Assembly (NCBI GenBank): GCA_011046295.1
Contig: DSAV01000129.1
Location: 1-6,769 of the forward strand
Reading direction: 5' to 3'
DNA: 6,769 bases
Origin: Deltaproteobacteria bacterium
GTDB lineage: Bacteria > Desulfobacterota > Syntrophia > Syntrophales > Smithellaceae
Part shown: in pieces, positions 1 to 5,646 of the stretch
Layout of the letters: each line of letters begins with the position of its first letter
Position numbering within the stretch: the stretch's first letter is position 1
The notes under the pieces: model-generated
Told to the model about the DNA's origin: nothing
The model's input: the letters and a program-made list of their open reading frames with translations, nothing else
Database searches by the model: none
Program-made: the position numbers and the translations under genes

Positions 1-495
1 CGAGCCCATAATCATCGCGTGAACCAGAAACGGCACAACATCGTTAAAAACATTTTTTTCTTTACCCTCTTCCAGAATGCCCAGCAAAACAGCCAGAACT
101 GACGCTATGTCTTCGGCGACAAGGCGCGGCAAGTGCGTCCCGCCGGAAGCAACTTCGCGCATCATAATCGGCGGCAGCTCCGGATTCTTATCCACGGCAT
201 CCGCGATAAACAAAATATACGCTCTGAGTTTTTCTTCGGGAGTTTTCTCCTGTACTACGGCTTGTGAGACGCTCTGGGCGATATTGCCCAGCACCTGGTG
301 AAGAACATTAGCGTAGAGTGTGTCCTTATCGCCGATCTGGTAATAAAGAGTGGCTTTGTTCACGCCGGCGCGCCGCGCGATTTCATCCACATGCGTTCCG
401 CTGTAGCCGTGTTCGGCAAACGTTTTTCGCGCCGCGGCCAAAATTTTTCCCGCCGTCTTGCCAGGATTATTTATGTCTGTTTTCCTTCTAAACAA
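1..495 (-). CDS. TetR/AcrR-family transcriptional regulator (3' end beyond the window)
   Basis: DNA-binding repressor of the TetR family; the 165 visible residues begin at a TTG codon (495-493). The N-terminal helix-turn-helix domain is plain: ILAAARKTFAEHGYSGTHVDEIARRAGVNKATLYYQIGDKDTLY, residues about 18-61, with the recognition helix around VNKATLYYQIGDK. The following helical ligand-binding half (about 65-165, including LPPIMMREVASGG at about 107-119) is less conserved and cut off by the window edge; family members are usually about 200 residues, so roughly 35 are missing. TTG is chosen because a strong AAAGGAGTG site lies 7 bases upstream; an in-frame GTG at 513-511 has no such site. The gene is divergent from an acyl-CoA dehydrogenase operon and has a perfect palindrome 79 bases upstream, so control of itself and perhaps of acyl-CoA or lipid metabolism is inferred. 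The ligand is unknown. Confidence 0.93.
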   Translation of the reverse strand, partial: MFRRKTDINNPGKTAGKILAAARKTFAEHGYSGTHVDEIARRAGVNKATLYYQIGDKDTLYANVLHQVLGNIAQSVSQAVVQEKTPEEKLRAYILFIADAVDKNPELPPIMMREVASGGTHLPRLVAEDIASVLAVLLGILEEGKEKNVFNDVVPFLVHAMIMGS

Positions 496-500
496 GCCTT

Positions 501-509
501 CACTCCTTT
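501..509 (-). promoter_or_regulatory. Ribosome binding site that fixes the TTG start of tetR
   Basis: Read on the minus strand this is AAAGGAGTG, a near-consensus Shine-Dalgarno sequence whose GGAG ends 7 bases before the TTG at 495-493. No ATG in the tetR frame is suitably placed, so this site decides the unusual start codon. Confidence 0.8.
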
Positions 510-541
510 GCACATCTAGTCATGGCGAATCCCGCTTACGC

Positions 542-557
542 GAGGTGAAGGCACCTC
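542..557. repeat. Short inverted repeat in the tetR leader (GAGGTG-N4-CACCTC)
   Basis: Six-base perfect arms (542-547 and 552-557) flank AAGG. It lies between the tetR start and the larger palindrome, so in a tetR transcript it could form a small hairpin ahead of the ribosome site, or it could be a second protein-binding site. No T-run follows on either strand, so it is not a typical intrinsic terminator. Function unknown. Confidence 0.4.
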
Positions 558-573
558 TATATTCAACCAATCA

Positions 574-593
574 GTTTAACCGCATGGTTAAAC
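574..593. promoter_or_regulatory. Probable TetR operator, perfect 8-4-8 palindrome
   Basis: GTTTAACC (574-581) and GGTTAAAC (586-593) are perfect inverted repeats around a GCAT spacer. A 20-base two-fold symmetric site beside a divergent tetR gene is the classic layout for the regulator's own operator. On the minus strand it lies 14-33 bases downstream of a TTGACC -35-like hexamer (612-607), over the region where a tetR -10 would sit, although no good -10 hexamer is visible there. It is about 60 bases upstream of the dehydrogenase -35, so binding here need not repress that operon. The palindrome is seen directly; binding by this TetR protein is inference. Confidence 0.72.
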
Positions 594-654
594 ATTTTTT
601 CAGTAAGGTCAAGCTTTTTTTATCGCTAATTTTTAAACAAAAATCTAAAAATGG

Positions 655-683
655 TTGTCGATTTGCCCGTGATTCGCTATACT
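655..683 (+). promoter_or_regulatory. Sigma70-type promoter of the acyl-CoA dehydrogenase operon
   Basis: TTGTCG (-35, 655-660), a 17-base spacer, and TATACT (-10, 678-683) give near-consensus hexamers at ideal spacing. A/T-rich tracts at about 613-652 directly upstream could act as an UP element. Transcription would start near 690, leaving a leader of about 115 bases before the ATG at 807. Confidence 0.72.
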
Positions 684-806
684 GCCGGTCAGCAGCATTA
701 AACCGAAAGAAAAAATCTCGTTTCCCTGACTTTTTTTCCATTGAATGTTTTTGCCGCAGGTAATAATATGTAAAACAACAAATATAAAAAAGAAGAGGAT
801 TAAAAA

Positions 807-2522
807 ATGAATTATTTGATTCAACCGAAAAAGTATCAGAGCCTCACGGCCGATAAAGGTTCCAAGGCTATTATGGACAAAACCATCGCCTTTTTTGAAA
901 AAATGGGCAAAACCAAAATCACGGAAGACTTCAATAAAAAAGTCTGGTACCGCGAATTTGTCGATTTTATCGCTAAAGAACAAATCTTTGCAAAACTGCT
1001 CACCCCCAGCCAGTACGGTGGCGGCGATCCGGACTGCCGCTGGGACACGGCGCGCAACAGCGAATTTTCCGAGCTTCTGGCTTTTTACGGCCTGGGCTAC
1101 TGGTATTGCTTTCAGGTGAGCATTCTTGGATTGGGCCCGATCTGGATGAGCCCTAATGAAAAAGCAAAAAAGAAAGCCGCCGAACTTCTTAAAAAAGGCG
1201 CGATCTTCGCCTTCGGACTTTCCGAGCGCGCACACGGCGCGGACATTTATTCTACTGAAACCACGCTCACGCCCAAAGGCGACGGCACGTGGGTAGCCAA
1301 TGGTGAAAAATATTATATCGGCAATGGTAACGAAGCGGAAATGGTTTCCACGCTGGGGAAAATCAAGGACGGCACGGATGACTACACTTTCTTTGTCACC
1401 AACTTTCATCACAAAGCTTATGAACTCAAAAAGAATGTTGTTTCTCACCAGCAATATGTTTCCAACTTTGCGCTGCATGATTATCCCATTACAGAGGATG
1501 ACATTCTTTCTCGCGGCTCGCACGCGTGGGATTCATCGCTCAACACGGTAAACATCGGCAAATTTAACATCGGGCCCGGCTCCATCGGCATCACCGAACA
1601 TTGTTTTTATGAATCAATAACACACGCGGCTAACCGAGTTCTCTACGGCCTGCCGGTAACCGACATGCCGCACGTGAAGAAAAATTTTATGGACGCCTGG
1701 CTGCGCATCATTGGCATGAAGCTCTATCAGCGCCGTGCCACGGATTATTTCCGCAACGCTACAGCCTCCGACCGCCGTTATCTGCTCTACAATCCCACCA
1801 GCAAGATGAAAGTTACCCTGCAGGCCGAAGAAGTGGTCAATCTGCTGTGGGAAGTGATTGCCGCCAAAGGGTTTGAAAAGGACACTTATTTTTCGCTGGC
1901 CGCATCCGATGTTCGGGGGCCGTCCAAACTGGAAGGCACGGTTCATGTCAATGTTCAGCTAATCCGCAAGTTCATGAAGAATTATTTTTTCAACCCCAAG
2001 GAATACACGCCGGTTGCTCCTGATTTATCTGCTAAAGACGACATGTTCCTGTTCAATCAGGGCCCGACCAAAGGCTTGGGCAGTGTCCAGTTCCACGATT
2101 ACAAACCGGTCTTTGAGGCCAATAAAAATCTGCCGAATGTCGCCATCTTCATCTCTCAGATAAAGCTTTTCAAGGAATTACTGGAGAAAGCGGGCCCCGA
2201 CAAGGCGCAGGATATGGATCCGCTGTTTTCTCTGCCGCTGGGAGAAATGTTCTCCATCGTGGTTTATGGCCAGCTTATTCTGGAACAGGCAAAATTTGAT
2301 AATCTTGATCCGGACATCCTCAATCAGATATTTGATTTTATGGTGCGTGACTTTTCGCGCTTCGCCTTACAGATTTACGGCATGCACAACACCAAAGATG
2401 AACAACGCGCCTACTGCAAAGAAATCATGCTGATCAAGGCGCAGGGAGACGATGCCCAGTACAACCGCGTCTGGGACAAATATGTTTTTGCCTTAAACGG
2501 CGAATACGAGATGAATGAATAA
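807..2522 (+). CDS. Acyl-CoA dehydrogenase, long (571-residue) form
   Basis: FAD-dependent flavoenzyme expected to introduce the alpha-beta double bond into an acyl-CoA, the first step of beta-oxidation; the chain-length or special substrate cannot be read from the sequence. The middle domain shows AFGLSERAHGADIYST (about 135-150), matching the usual flavin/substrate-contact segment (T/S-E-x-x-x-G-A/S-D), then GTWVANGEKYYIGNGNEAEMVSTLGKI. The C-terminal helical domain carries KLEGTVHVN; Glu376 aligns with the catalytic base of the family's Y-E-G-T motif. Classic members are about 380 residues; here some 195 residues follow Glu376, as in long variants with an extra C-terminal domain. The ATG at 807 has GAGGA 7 bases upstream. 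It heads a three-gene operon and is divergent from a TetR regulator, which suggests lipid-responsive control. Deviation from the classic motifs suggests a distinct subfamily. Confidence 0.93.
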   Translation: MNYLIQPKKYQSLTADKGSKAIMDKTIAFFEKMGKTKITEDFNKKVWYREFVDFIAKEQIFAKLLTPSQYGGGDPDCRWDTARNSEFSELLAFYGLGYWYCFQVSILGLGPIWMSPNEKAKKKAAELLKKGAIFAFGLSERAHGADIYSTETTLTPKGDGTWVANGEKYYIGNGNEAEMVSTLGKIKDGTDDYTFFVTNFHHKAYELKKNVVSHQQYVSNFALHDYPITEDDILSRGSHAWDSSLNTVNIGKFNIGPGSIGITEHCFYESITHAANRVLYGLPVTDMPHVKKNFMDAWLRIIGMKLYQRRATDYFRNATASDRRYLLYNPTSKMKVTLQAEEVVNLLWEVIAAKGFEKDTYFSLAASDVRGPSKLEGTVHVNVQLIRKFMKNYFFNPKEYTPVAPDLSAKDDMFLFNQGPTKGLGSVQFHDYKPVFEANKNLPNVAIFISQIKLFKELLEKAGPDKAQDMDPLFSLPLGEMFSIVVYGQLILEQAKFDNLDPDILNQIFDFMVRDFSRFALQIYGMHNTKDEQRAYCKEIMLIKAQGDDAQYNRVWDKYVFALNGEYEMNE

Positions 2523-2536
2523 ATTTAGAGCATGGA

Positions 2537-2743
2537 ATGGCGCGCTGGCTGATTATAGCAGGTGGAATTCTGATTGCGCTGGGACTGGTATTTCATTTTG
2601 CCCCCTGGCTGGTAAACTGGTTTGGCAAACTGCCGGGCGATATCCGCATAGAGACCCAACGCAGCAAAATATTTATTCCCGTTGTCTCCATGATACTGCT
2701 CAGCATTATTATCACCATACTGATAAATTTGTTCAGACGCTAG
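2537..2743 (+). CDS. DUF2905-family small membrane protein
   Basis: A 68-residue protein with two hydrophobic helices (about 4-25 and 47-65) joined by a short polar loop, WFGKLPGDIRIETQRSKIFIPV. The G-K/R-L-P-G-D-I-R-I core and the terminal FRR are the hallmark of the DUF2905 family, whose length is also about 65-75 residues. Both termini probably face the same side of the cytoplasmic membrane. Its biochemical role is unknown for the family. It starts 14 bases after the dehydrogenase stop and ends 12 bases before the hydrolase start, so it is almost certainly cotranscribed. The start is the ATG at 2537; a nearby ATG at 2532 is in another frame. The ribosome site is weak (AGAG at 2527-2530), which fits translation coupled to the upstream gene. 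Confidence 0.88.
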   Translation: MARWLIIAGGILIALGLVFHFAPWLVNWFGKLPGDIRIETQRSKIFIPVVSMILLSIIITILINLFRR

Positions 2744-2755
2744 ACTGGATGTGTA

Positions 2756-3466
2756 ATGATATCGTCGCGCAATCAGCATTTGGTTTTTATGCCCGGCATG
2801 GACGGCACGGGTTTATCATTTGACCTTGTTTTGCCTTTTCTGCCGCGGGAGGCAAAAATCACCATTGTCCGCTATCCCGCCGGCAAGCTTCTTTCGTTTG
2901 ATGAAACTGTCGAGTGCGCGGCGGTGCAGATTCCCCCGGGCGATCCACCCATTGTTATTGCCGAATCTTTTTCCGGCCCCGTAGCTATTAAAATGATCGG
3001 CTCCGGCCGCGTAAAAGCCAAGGCGCTGGTTCTGTGCGCGACTTTTGCCAAATCGCCGCGTCCGGTTGTCTGGCGCGTGATGCGCTTTTTGCGCCTGCCC
3101 CTGCTCATCAAACCGGAAATGCCCAAACGATTTTTCAAAGTTGTCATCGGGGATGATAAGCTGATTGATAAACTAAAGCCGCTTTGGAAAAAAGTTCACG
3201 CGCAGGTTCCCGCGCGCGTCATGCAGCACCGGCTCAAAATTATCAATGAGATTGACGTAACCACATGGCTTGCAAAGATAAAAATTCCCTGCCGCTATCT
3301 TCAGGCGATAAATGACCGCTTGGTTCCTTCTTCGTGTGCCGGATATATCAAAAAACACCTGGCGCACCTGGAAATAAAAAGATTCGACGCGCCGCACTTT
3401 ATTTTGCAGGCCGAGCCGCAGGCTTGTCTGGAAGAAATTGAAGTTTTTATAAAGGGCCGGATTTAG
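2756..3466 (+). CDS. Alpha/beta hydrolase
   Basis: A 236-residue single-domain alpha/beta-fold hydrolase, probably cytoplasmic since no signal peptide is seen. The N-terminal strand ends in MPGMDGTG (12-19), the usual oxyanion-loop region. The nucleophile elbow is AESFSG with Ser71, fitting the small-x-Ser-x-small rule with Ala in place of the usual first Gly. Candidate triad partners are Asp187 (in INDRLVP) and His214 (in DAPHFIL), both in the expected order. A basic, Pro-rich stretch at about 99-127 may be the lid. The substrate is unknown; position behind an acyl-CoA dehydrogenase makes an ester or thioester of a fatty acid plausible, but that is inference. The ATG at 2756 follows the DUF2905 stop by 12 bases with only a weak GGA ribosome site, consistent with translational coupling. 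It is the last gene of the operon and convergent with the MscS gene. Confidence 0.9.
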   Translation: MISSRNQHLVFMPGMDGTGLSFDLVLPFLPREAKITIVRYPAGKLLSFDETVECAAVQIPPGDPPIVIAESFSGPVAIKMIGSGRVKAKALVLCATFAKSPRPVVWRVMRFLRLPLLIKPEMPKRFFKVVIGDDKLIDKLKPLWKKVHAQVPARVMQHRLKIINEIDVTTWLAKIKIPCRYLQAINDRLVPSSCAGYIKKHLAHLEIKRFDAPHFILQAEPQACLEEIEVFIKGRI

Positions 3467-3518
3467 GCAAATCTTGCTTTAATTACCGGAGTTTTCTGCA
3501 GTTCGCGCGCGGGAAATG

Positions 3519-4670
3519 TCAGCCTTTTTCCGGCGGCACAAAAACCTCCGGCTTTTCGCCCGCGTGACCGCTCATGTATATCGTGCGGGAAGGAAACGCG
3601 AAGCTGCTGCCGGCTCCCTCCACGATTTCCTTGACTTTGAGCGCCAGGCGCTCTTTTATTTCCAGCCACTCGCCCCACACAGTTGAACGCGTAAAACAAT
3701 AAAGCATTATATCAATGGAAGAATCGGAAAAACGGTCGATGCGCACGAATGTTGCCGCTTCGCTTGGCTTGACAAATTCATCATTTTCCAGAAGGTACGA
3801 TTCGATTCCATCGCGTATCTGTCGGAGCTGTTCAATGGTTGTGCGGTATTCAACTCCTATATGCCAGAAAATCCGGCGGAAAGTCATGGCGCTGAAATTG
3901 GTCACAGCAGTATCGGCAAGCCGGGCGTTGGGAACATAAACGGGAGCTTTGTCAAAACGCCTGACCAGCGTTGAACGGAATCCAATATTTTCCACGGTTC
4001 CCTCCACAACACCATCGACAAAAATCCAGTCGCCGATATTGAAACGTTTTTCGGAAAGAATCAAAAGACCCGAAATAAGATTCTTAAACATGTCCTGCGC
4101 GCCCAGCGCCACCGCGACTCCCAAAAGCCCCAGACCGGCAAGAATCGGCCCTACCTTAATCCCCCATATTTCCAGTATGGTGGCCGCCCCGAAAAAAACA
4201 AAGGTTACCTTGATGACTTTGAGCAACCAGTCTCGCATCGCCGCCGAGAAAAGAGACTCAATCTTATCGAGCAAATTCTTCAGTGGATCGACAAGCTTAT
4301 AAAATCCCCAGAAAATAATAAAAACGATAAAAGAACGGACAAGATTCGCTCCTATGTCTCCGAAAGTTCCTCCGATATCCAGATATTCCAGGGCGAAAAA
4401 CAAACCTATAACCACCGGAATCATGCTGATGGGCTGTTCCAGCGCCTTTGCAACCCTTTCATCAACTTTTATGGAAGTCTTCGATAAAAGAACTTGAAGA
4501 CGTCTGATAATGTGCCTGGTCAAGAGCTTTCTGAGAAAAAGAAAGATAATAAAGATAAACGCGGCCGTCAGCAGCCTGCCAATCTGAATGCCGAACAAGC
4601 CTTGCTGCCAGACATCCACGACAATATCCCAGAAATTTTTGAACTGCTCGATAATAGCCCTGTAATTCAT
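3519..4670 (-). CDS. MscS-family mechanosensitive ion channel
   Basis: A 383-residue inner-membrane channel expected to open under membrane tension and release solutes during hypo-osmotic shock. Hydrophobic segments lie at about 31-47, 80-97, 107-124, 149-168 and 173-206; the last is the Gly/Ala-rich pore helix (ILAGLGLLGVAVALGAQDMFKNLISGLLIL), as in MscS TM3. It is followed by the beta domain (FNIGDWIFVDGVVEGTVENIGFRST at about 210-234), the PNARLADTAVTNFS signature (247-260) and the cytoplasmic alpha-beta domain up to a short Pro-rich tail (GEKPEVFVPPEKG). About two helices more than E. coli MscS (286 residues), so it is nearer the five-helix YnaI-like class. The ATG at 4670 is preceded 9 bases upstream by AAAAGGG (4686-4680, minus strand). 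The gene has its own promoter at 4776-4748 and lies downstream of a broken NMO gene. Confidence 0.95.
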   Translation of the reverse strand: MNYRAIIEQFKNFWDIVVDVWQQGLFGIQIGRLLTAAFIFIIFLFLRKLLTRHIIRRLQVLLSKTSIKVDERVAKALEQPISMIPVVIGLFFALEYLDIGGTFGDIGANLVRSFIVFIIFWGFYKLVDPLKNLLDKIESLFSAAMRDWLLKVIKVTFVFFGAATILEIWGIKVGPILAGLGLLGVAVALGAQDMFKNLISGLLILSEKRFNIGDWIFVDGVVEGTVENIGFRSTLVRRFDKAPVYVPNARLADTAVTNFSAMTFRRIFWHIGVEYRTTIEQLRQIRDGIESYLLENDEFVKPSEAATFVRIDRFSDSSIDIMLYCFTRSTVWGEWLEIKERLALKVKEIVEGAGSSFAFPSRTIYMSGHAGEKPEVFVPPEKG

Positions 4671-4747
4671 TTTATGGTACCCTTTTGAGCGATTTAATTA
4701 TTCTTATTTACCTTTTTGAATAAAATTATGCAAATTTTTGTCGAACA

Positions 4748-4776
4748 TTTATAATACGCGACTTTGAAAAGGACAA
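4748..4776 (-). promoter_or_regulatory. Sigma70-type promoter of the MscS gene
   Basis: On the minus strand TTGTCC (-35, 4776-4771), a 17-base spacer and TATAAA (-10, 4753-4748) form a good promoter. Transcription would start near 4741, giving a leader of about 70 A/T-rich bases before the ATG at 4670. It lies 32 bases beyond the stop at 4809 in the broken NMO gene, so the channel gene does not depend on transcription from that gene. Confidence 0.6.
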
Positions 4777-4787
4777 AACTTGAGTCA

Positions 4788-4873
4788 TGCGACATGTTTA
4801 GCGCTAACTTATGATAAAATATTCTGGCGGCGGCCGAATGCGGCATCAATAACTACGTCATCTCCGGCGGCAA
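4788..4873 (+). other. Possible inverted fragment of the missing NMO middle block
   Basis: Next to the 3' break of the NMO pseudogene, the opposite strand reads LALTYDKI (about 4797-4820) and, after a frame change, ILAAAECGINNYVISGG (4821-4871). This resembles the family segment absent from the pseudogene (typically like VALTNY-D-x-x-x-x-A-x-E-x-G-x-D-x-I-x-SGAGLP). The junction falls in TCCGGCGGC, whose complement GCCGCCGGA encodes the AAG of PVIAAG, so a short inverted microhomology is available. The match is only about 25 residues and needs a frameshift; judged by eye and uncertain. Confidence 0.3.
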
Positions 4874-5335
4874 TTACCGGAACCGGCTTGCCGTGTTTAT
4901 CTTCCAGTTCTTTGGCCTGTGCCACAACCTCAGGAACAAGTTTTTCCAGGGAATACTCCTCATTGAAAATATCCTCTTTTTTGAAACCCAAATGCCCGCC
5001 TGCCAATGGGCCTTCGATTACCACCGCGTCCGGAACATAGTTAAATTTACCGACCCAGCGGCGCGCGATCAGCGCTAAAGCCTTCGCGGAAGAAACGATA
5101 GGGACAAGTTTTGTGCTGACGTTTCCTTCCGTCCGGCAAAAACCCTGTTGTTGGCTTCAACAAAATTTGCCCGTGCGTCATCTGCCAAATGCGCGATTCC
5201 CGCTGTGGCGATCACACCAATACCTCCGGCATTGGCTACCGCGGAAGCCAGTCTGTTTTTGGAAATTCCCACTGCCATGCCGCCCTGAATGATAGGAACT
5301 TTTGCTATTAAACCCTTAATATTGAGTTCTTTCAT
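4809..5335 (-). pseudogene. Broken nitronate monooxygenase (2-nitropropane dioxygenase/FabK-like) gene
   Basis: The intact family are FMN-dependent TIM-barrel enzymes of about 350-370 residues that oxidise alkyl nitronates or relate to the enoyl reductase FabK. The N-terminus is well kept from the ATG at 5335 (AAAGGAG 4 bases upstream): KVPIIQGGMAVGISKNRLASAVANAGGIGVIATAGI, then EANNRVFAG up to about 5135. Homology resumes in another frame at about 5114 with TKLVPIVSSAKALALIARRWVGKFNYVPDAVVIEGPLAGGHLGFKKEDIF and runs to PVPVIAAG near 4863. The roughly 55-60 residues normally between these blocks are gone. After PVIAAG the expected GIYTGEDI continuation is replaced by about 17 unrelated codons and a TAA at 4811-4809, so the last third or more of the barrel is missing as well. 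About 150 of the original residues remain, in two frames; the product cannot be functional. Confidence 0.9.
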
Positions 5336-5369
5336 TTCGCTCCTTTATGTTAACCTTTTTTTATCAGCT

Positions 5370-5388
5370 GGAATAATAAAGATATTCC
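5370..5388. repeat. Inverted repeat GGAATA-N7-TATTCC, possible operator
   Basis: Six-base perfect arms (5370-5375 and 5383-5388) flank ATAAAGA, 35 bases upstream of the NMO start codon and immediately before the candidate helicase -35. The position suits a regulator site for either gene, but no regulator is encoded beside it. Confidence 0.4.
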
Positions 5389-5565
5389 TTGCTATTGGCC
5401 GATTTTGCGTGTACAAGAGCGCAGAATTGATAGCGATAGTTATTTGCCTTCCCACCTTTCTTATTAGAAACTTGCGCAGGAAAATTCCGCTAATCTAAAC
5501 AGAATCCAGATTTAATGCCGTGTTCGTGGCCTGCATTTCCGGCGCCAAACAAGCGTTTGAAATGC

Positions 5566-5628
5566 TGTGTCTTTACCAGCCCCAACGGTTCGAGATGGGT
5601 TCAAATATACCGATAGCTGGTAAACACA
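5566..5628 (+). promoter_or_regulatory. Stem-loop in the leader of the DEAD-box helicase
   Basis: TTTACCAGC (5572-5580) is perfectly complementary to GCTGGTAAA (5616-5624). The pairing continues as TGTG (5566-5569) with CACA (5625-5628) after a two-base bulge, 13 pairs in all. Within the 35-base loop, CGGT (5586-5589) can pair with ACCG (5609-5612). The stem ends 6 bases before the AAAGGA ribosome site at 5635-5640. DEAD-box helicase genes are often controlled through structured, cold-responsive or autoregulated leaders, so a regulatory role is plausible but unproven. Confidence 0.45.
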
Positions 5629-5646
5629 AAAAATAAAGGATAAAAA

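Larger units (their letters stand above)
496..806. other. Divergent control region between tetR and the acyl-CoA dehydrogenase operon
   Basis: A 311-base gene-free stretch. It holds the tetR ribosome site, a small 6-4-6 inverted repeat at 542-557, the 8-4-8 palindrome at 574-593, a possible leftward -35 (TTGACC on the minus strand, 612-607), A/T-rich tracts at about 613-652, the rightward promoter at 655-683, and an untranslated leader of about 115 bases ending in a GAGGA ribosome site (795-799) 7 bases before the ATG at 807. The short forward reading frames across the tetR region and this spacer lack protein-like sequence and ribosome sites. Confidence 0.7.
5336..5646. other. Divergent spacer between the NMO pseudogene and the DEAD-box helicase
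   Basis: A 311-base stretch without a convincing gene. It holds the NMO ribosome site (5340-5346), an inverted repeat at 5370-5388, a modest rightward promoter candidate (TTGCTA 5389-5394, 17-base spacer, TACAAG 5412-5417), a long-range stem at 5566-5628 and the helicase ribosome site AAAGGA (5635-5640). A 38-codon forward frame from GTG 5520 to TAA 5636 has fairly protein-like composition but no ribosome site; see findings. Confidence 0.6.

Noticed and set aside
458..763. A 101-codon forward frame across the tetR start and spacer
   Set aside because: It overlaps the tetR coding start, operator and promoter, has no ribosome site and reads as low-quality protein.
645..1523. A 292-codon open frame on the minus strand
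   Set aside because: It lies antisense to the well-supported acyl-CoA dehydrogenase, is Phe/Lys-rich with no recognisable domain, and runs through the operon promoter. It is a shadow of codon bias on the other strand.
3465..3484. Small hairpin (AGGCAA-ATC-TTGCTT) followed by TTTAATT between the hydrolase and the MscS gene, as an intrinsic terminator
   Set aside because: The stem is only about six weak pairs including a G-U, overlaps the hydrolase stop codon, and the T-run is interrupted. Convergent genes need a terminator here, but this one is not convincing.
5595..5612. GGTTCAAAT-like T-arm of a possible tRNA
   Set aside because: No acceptor, D or anticodon arm can be built around it, so the resemblance is chance.
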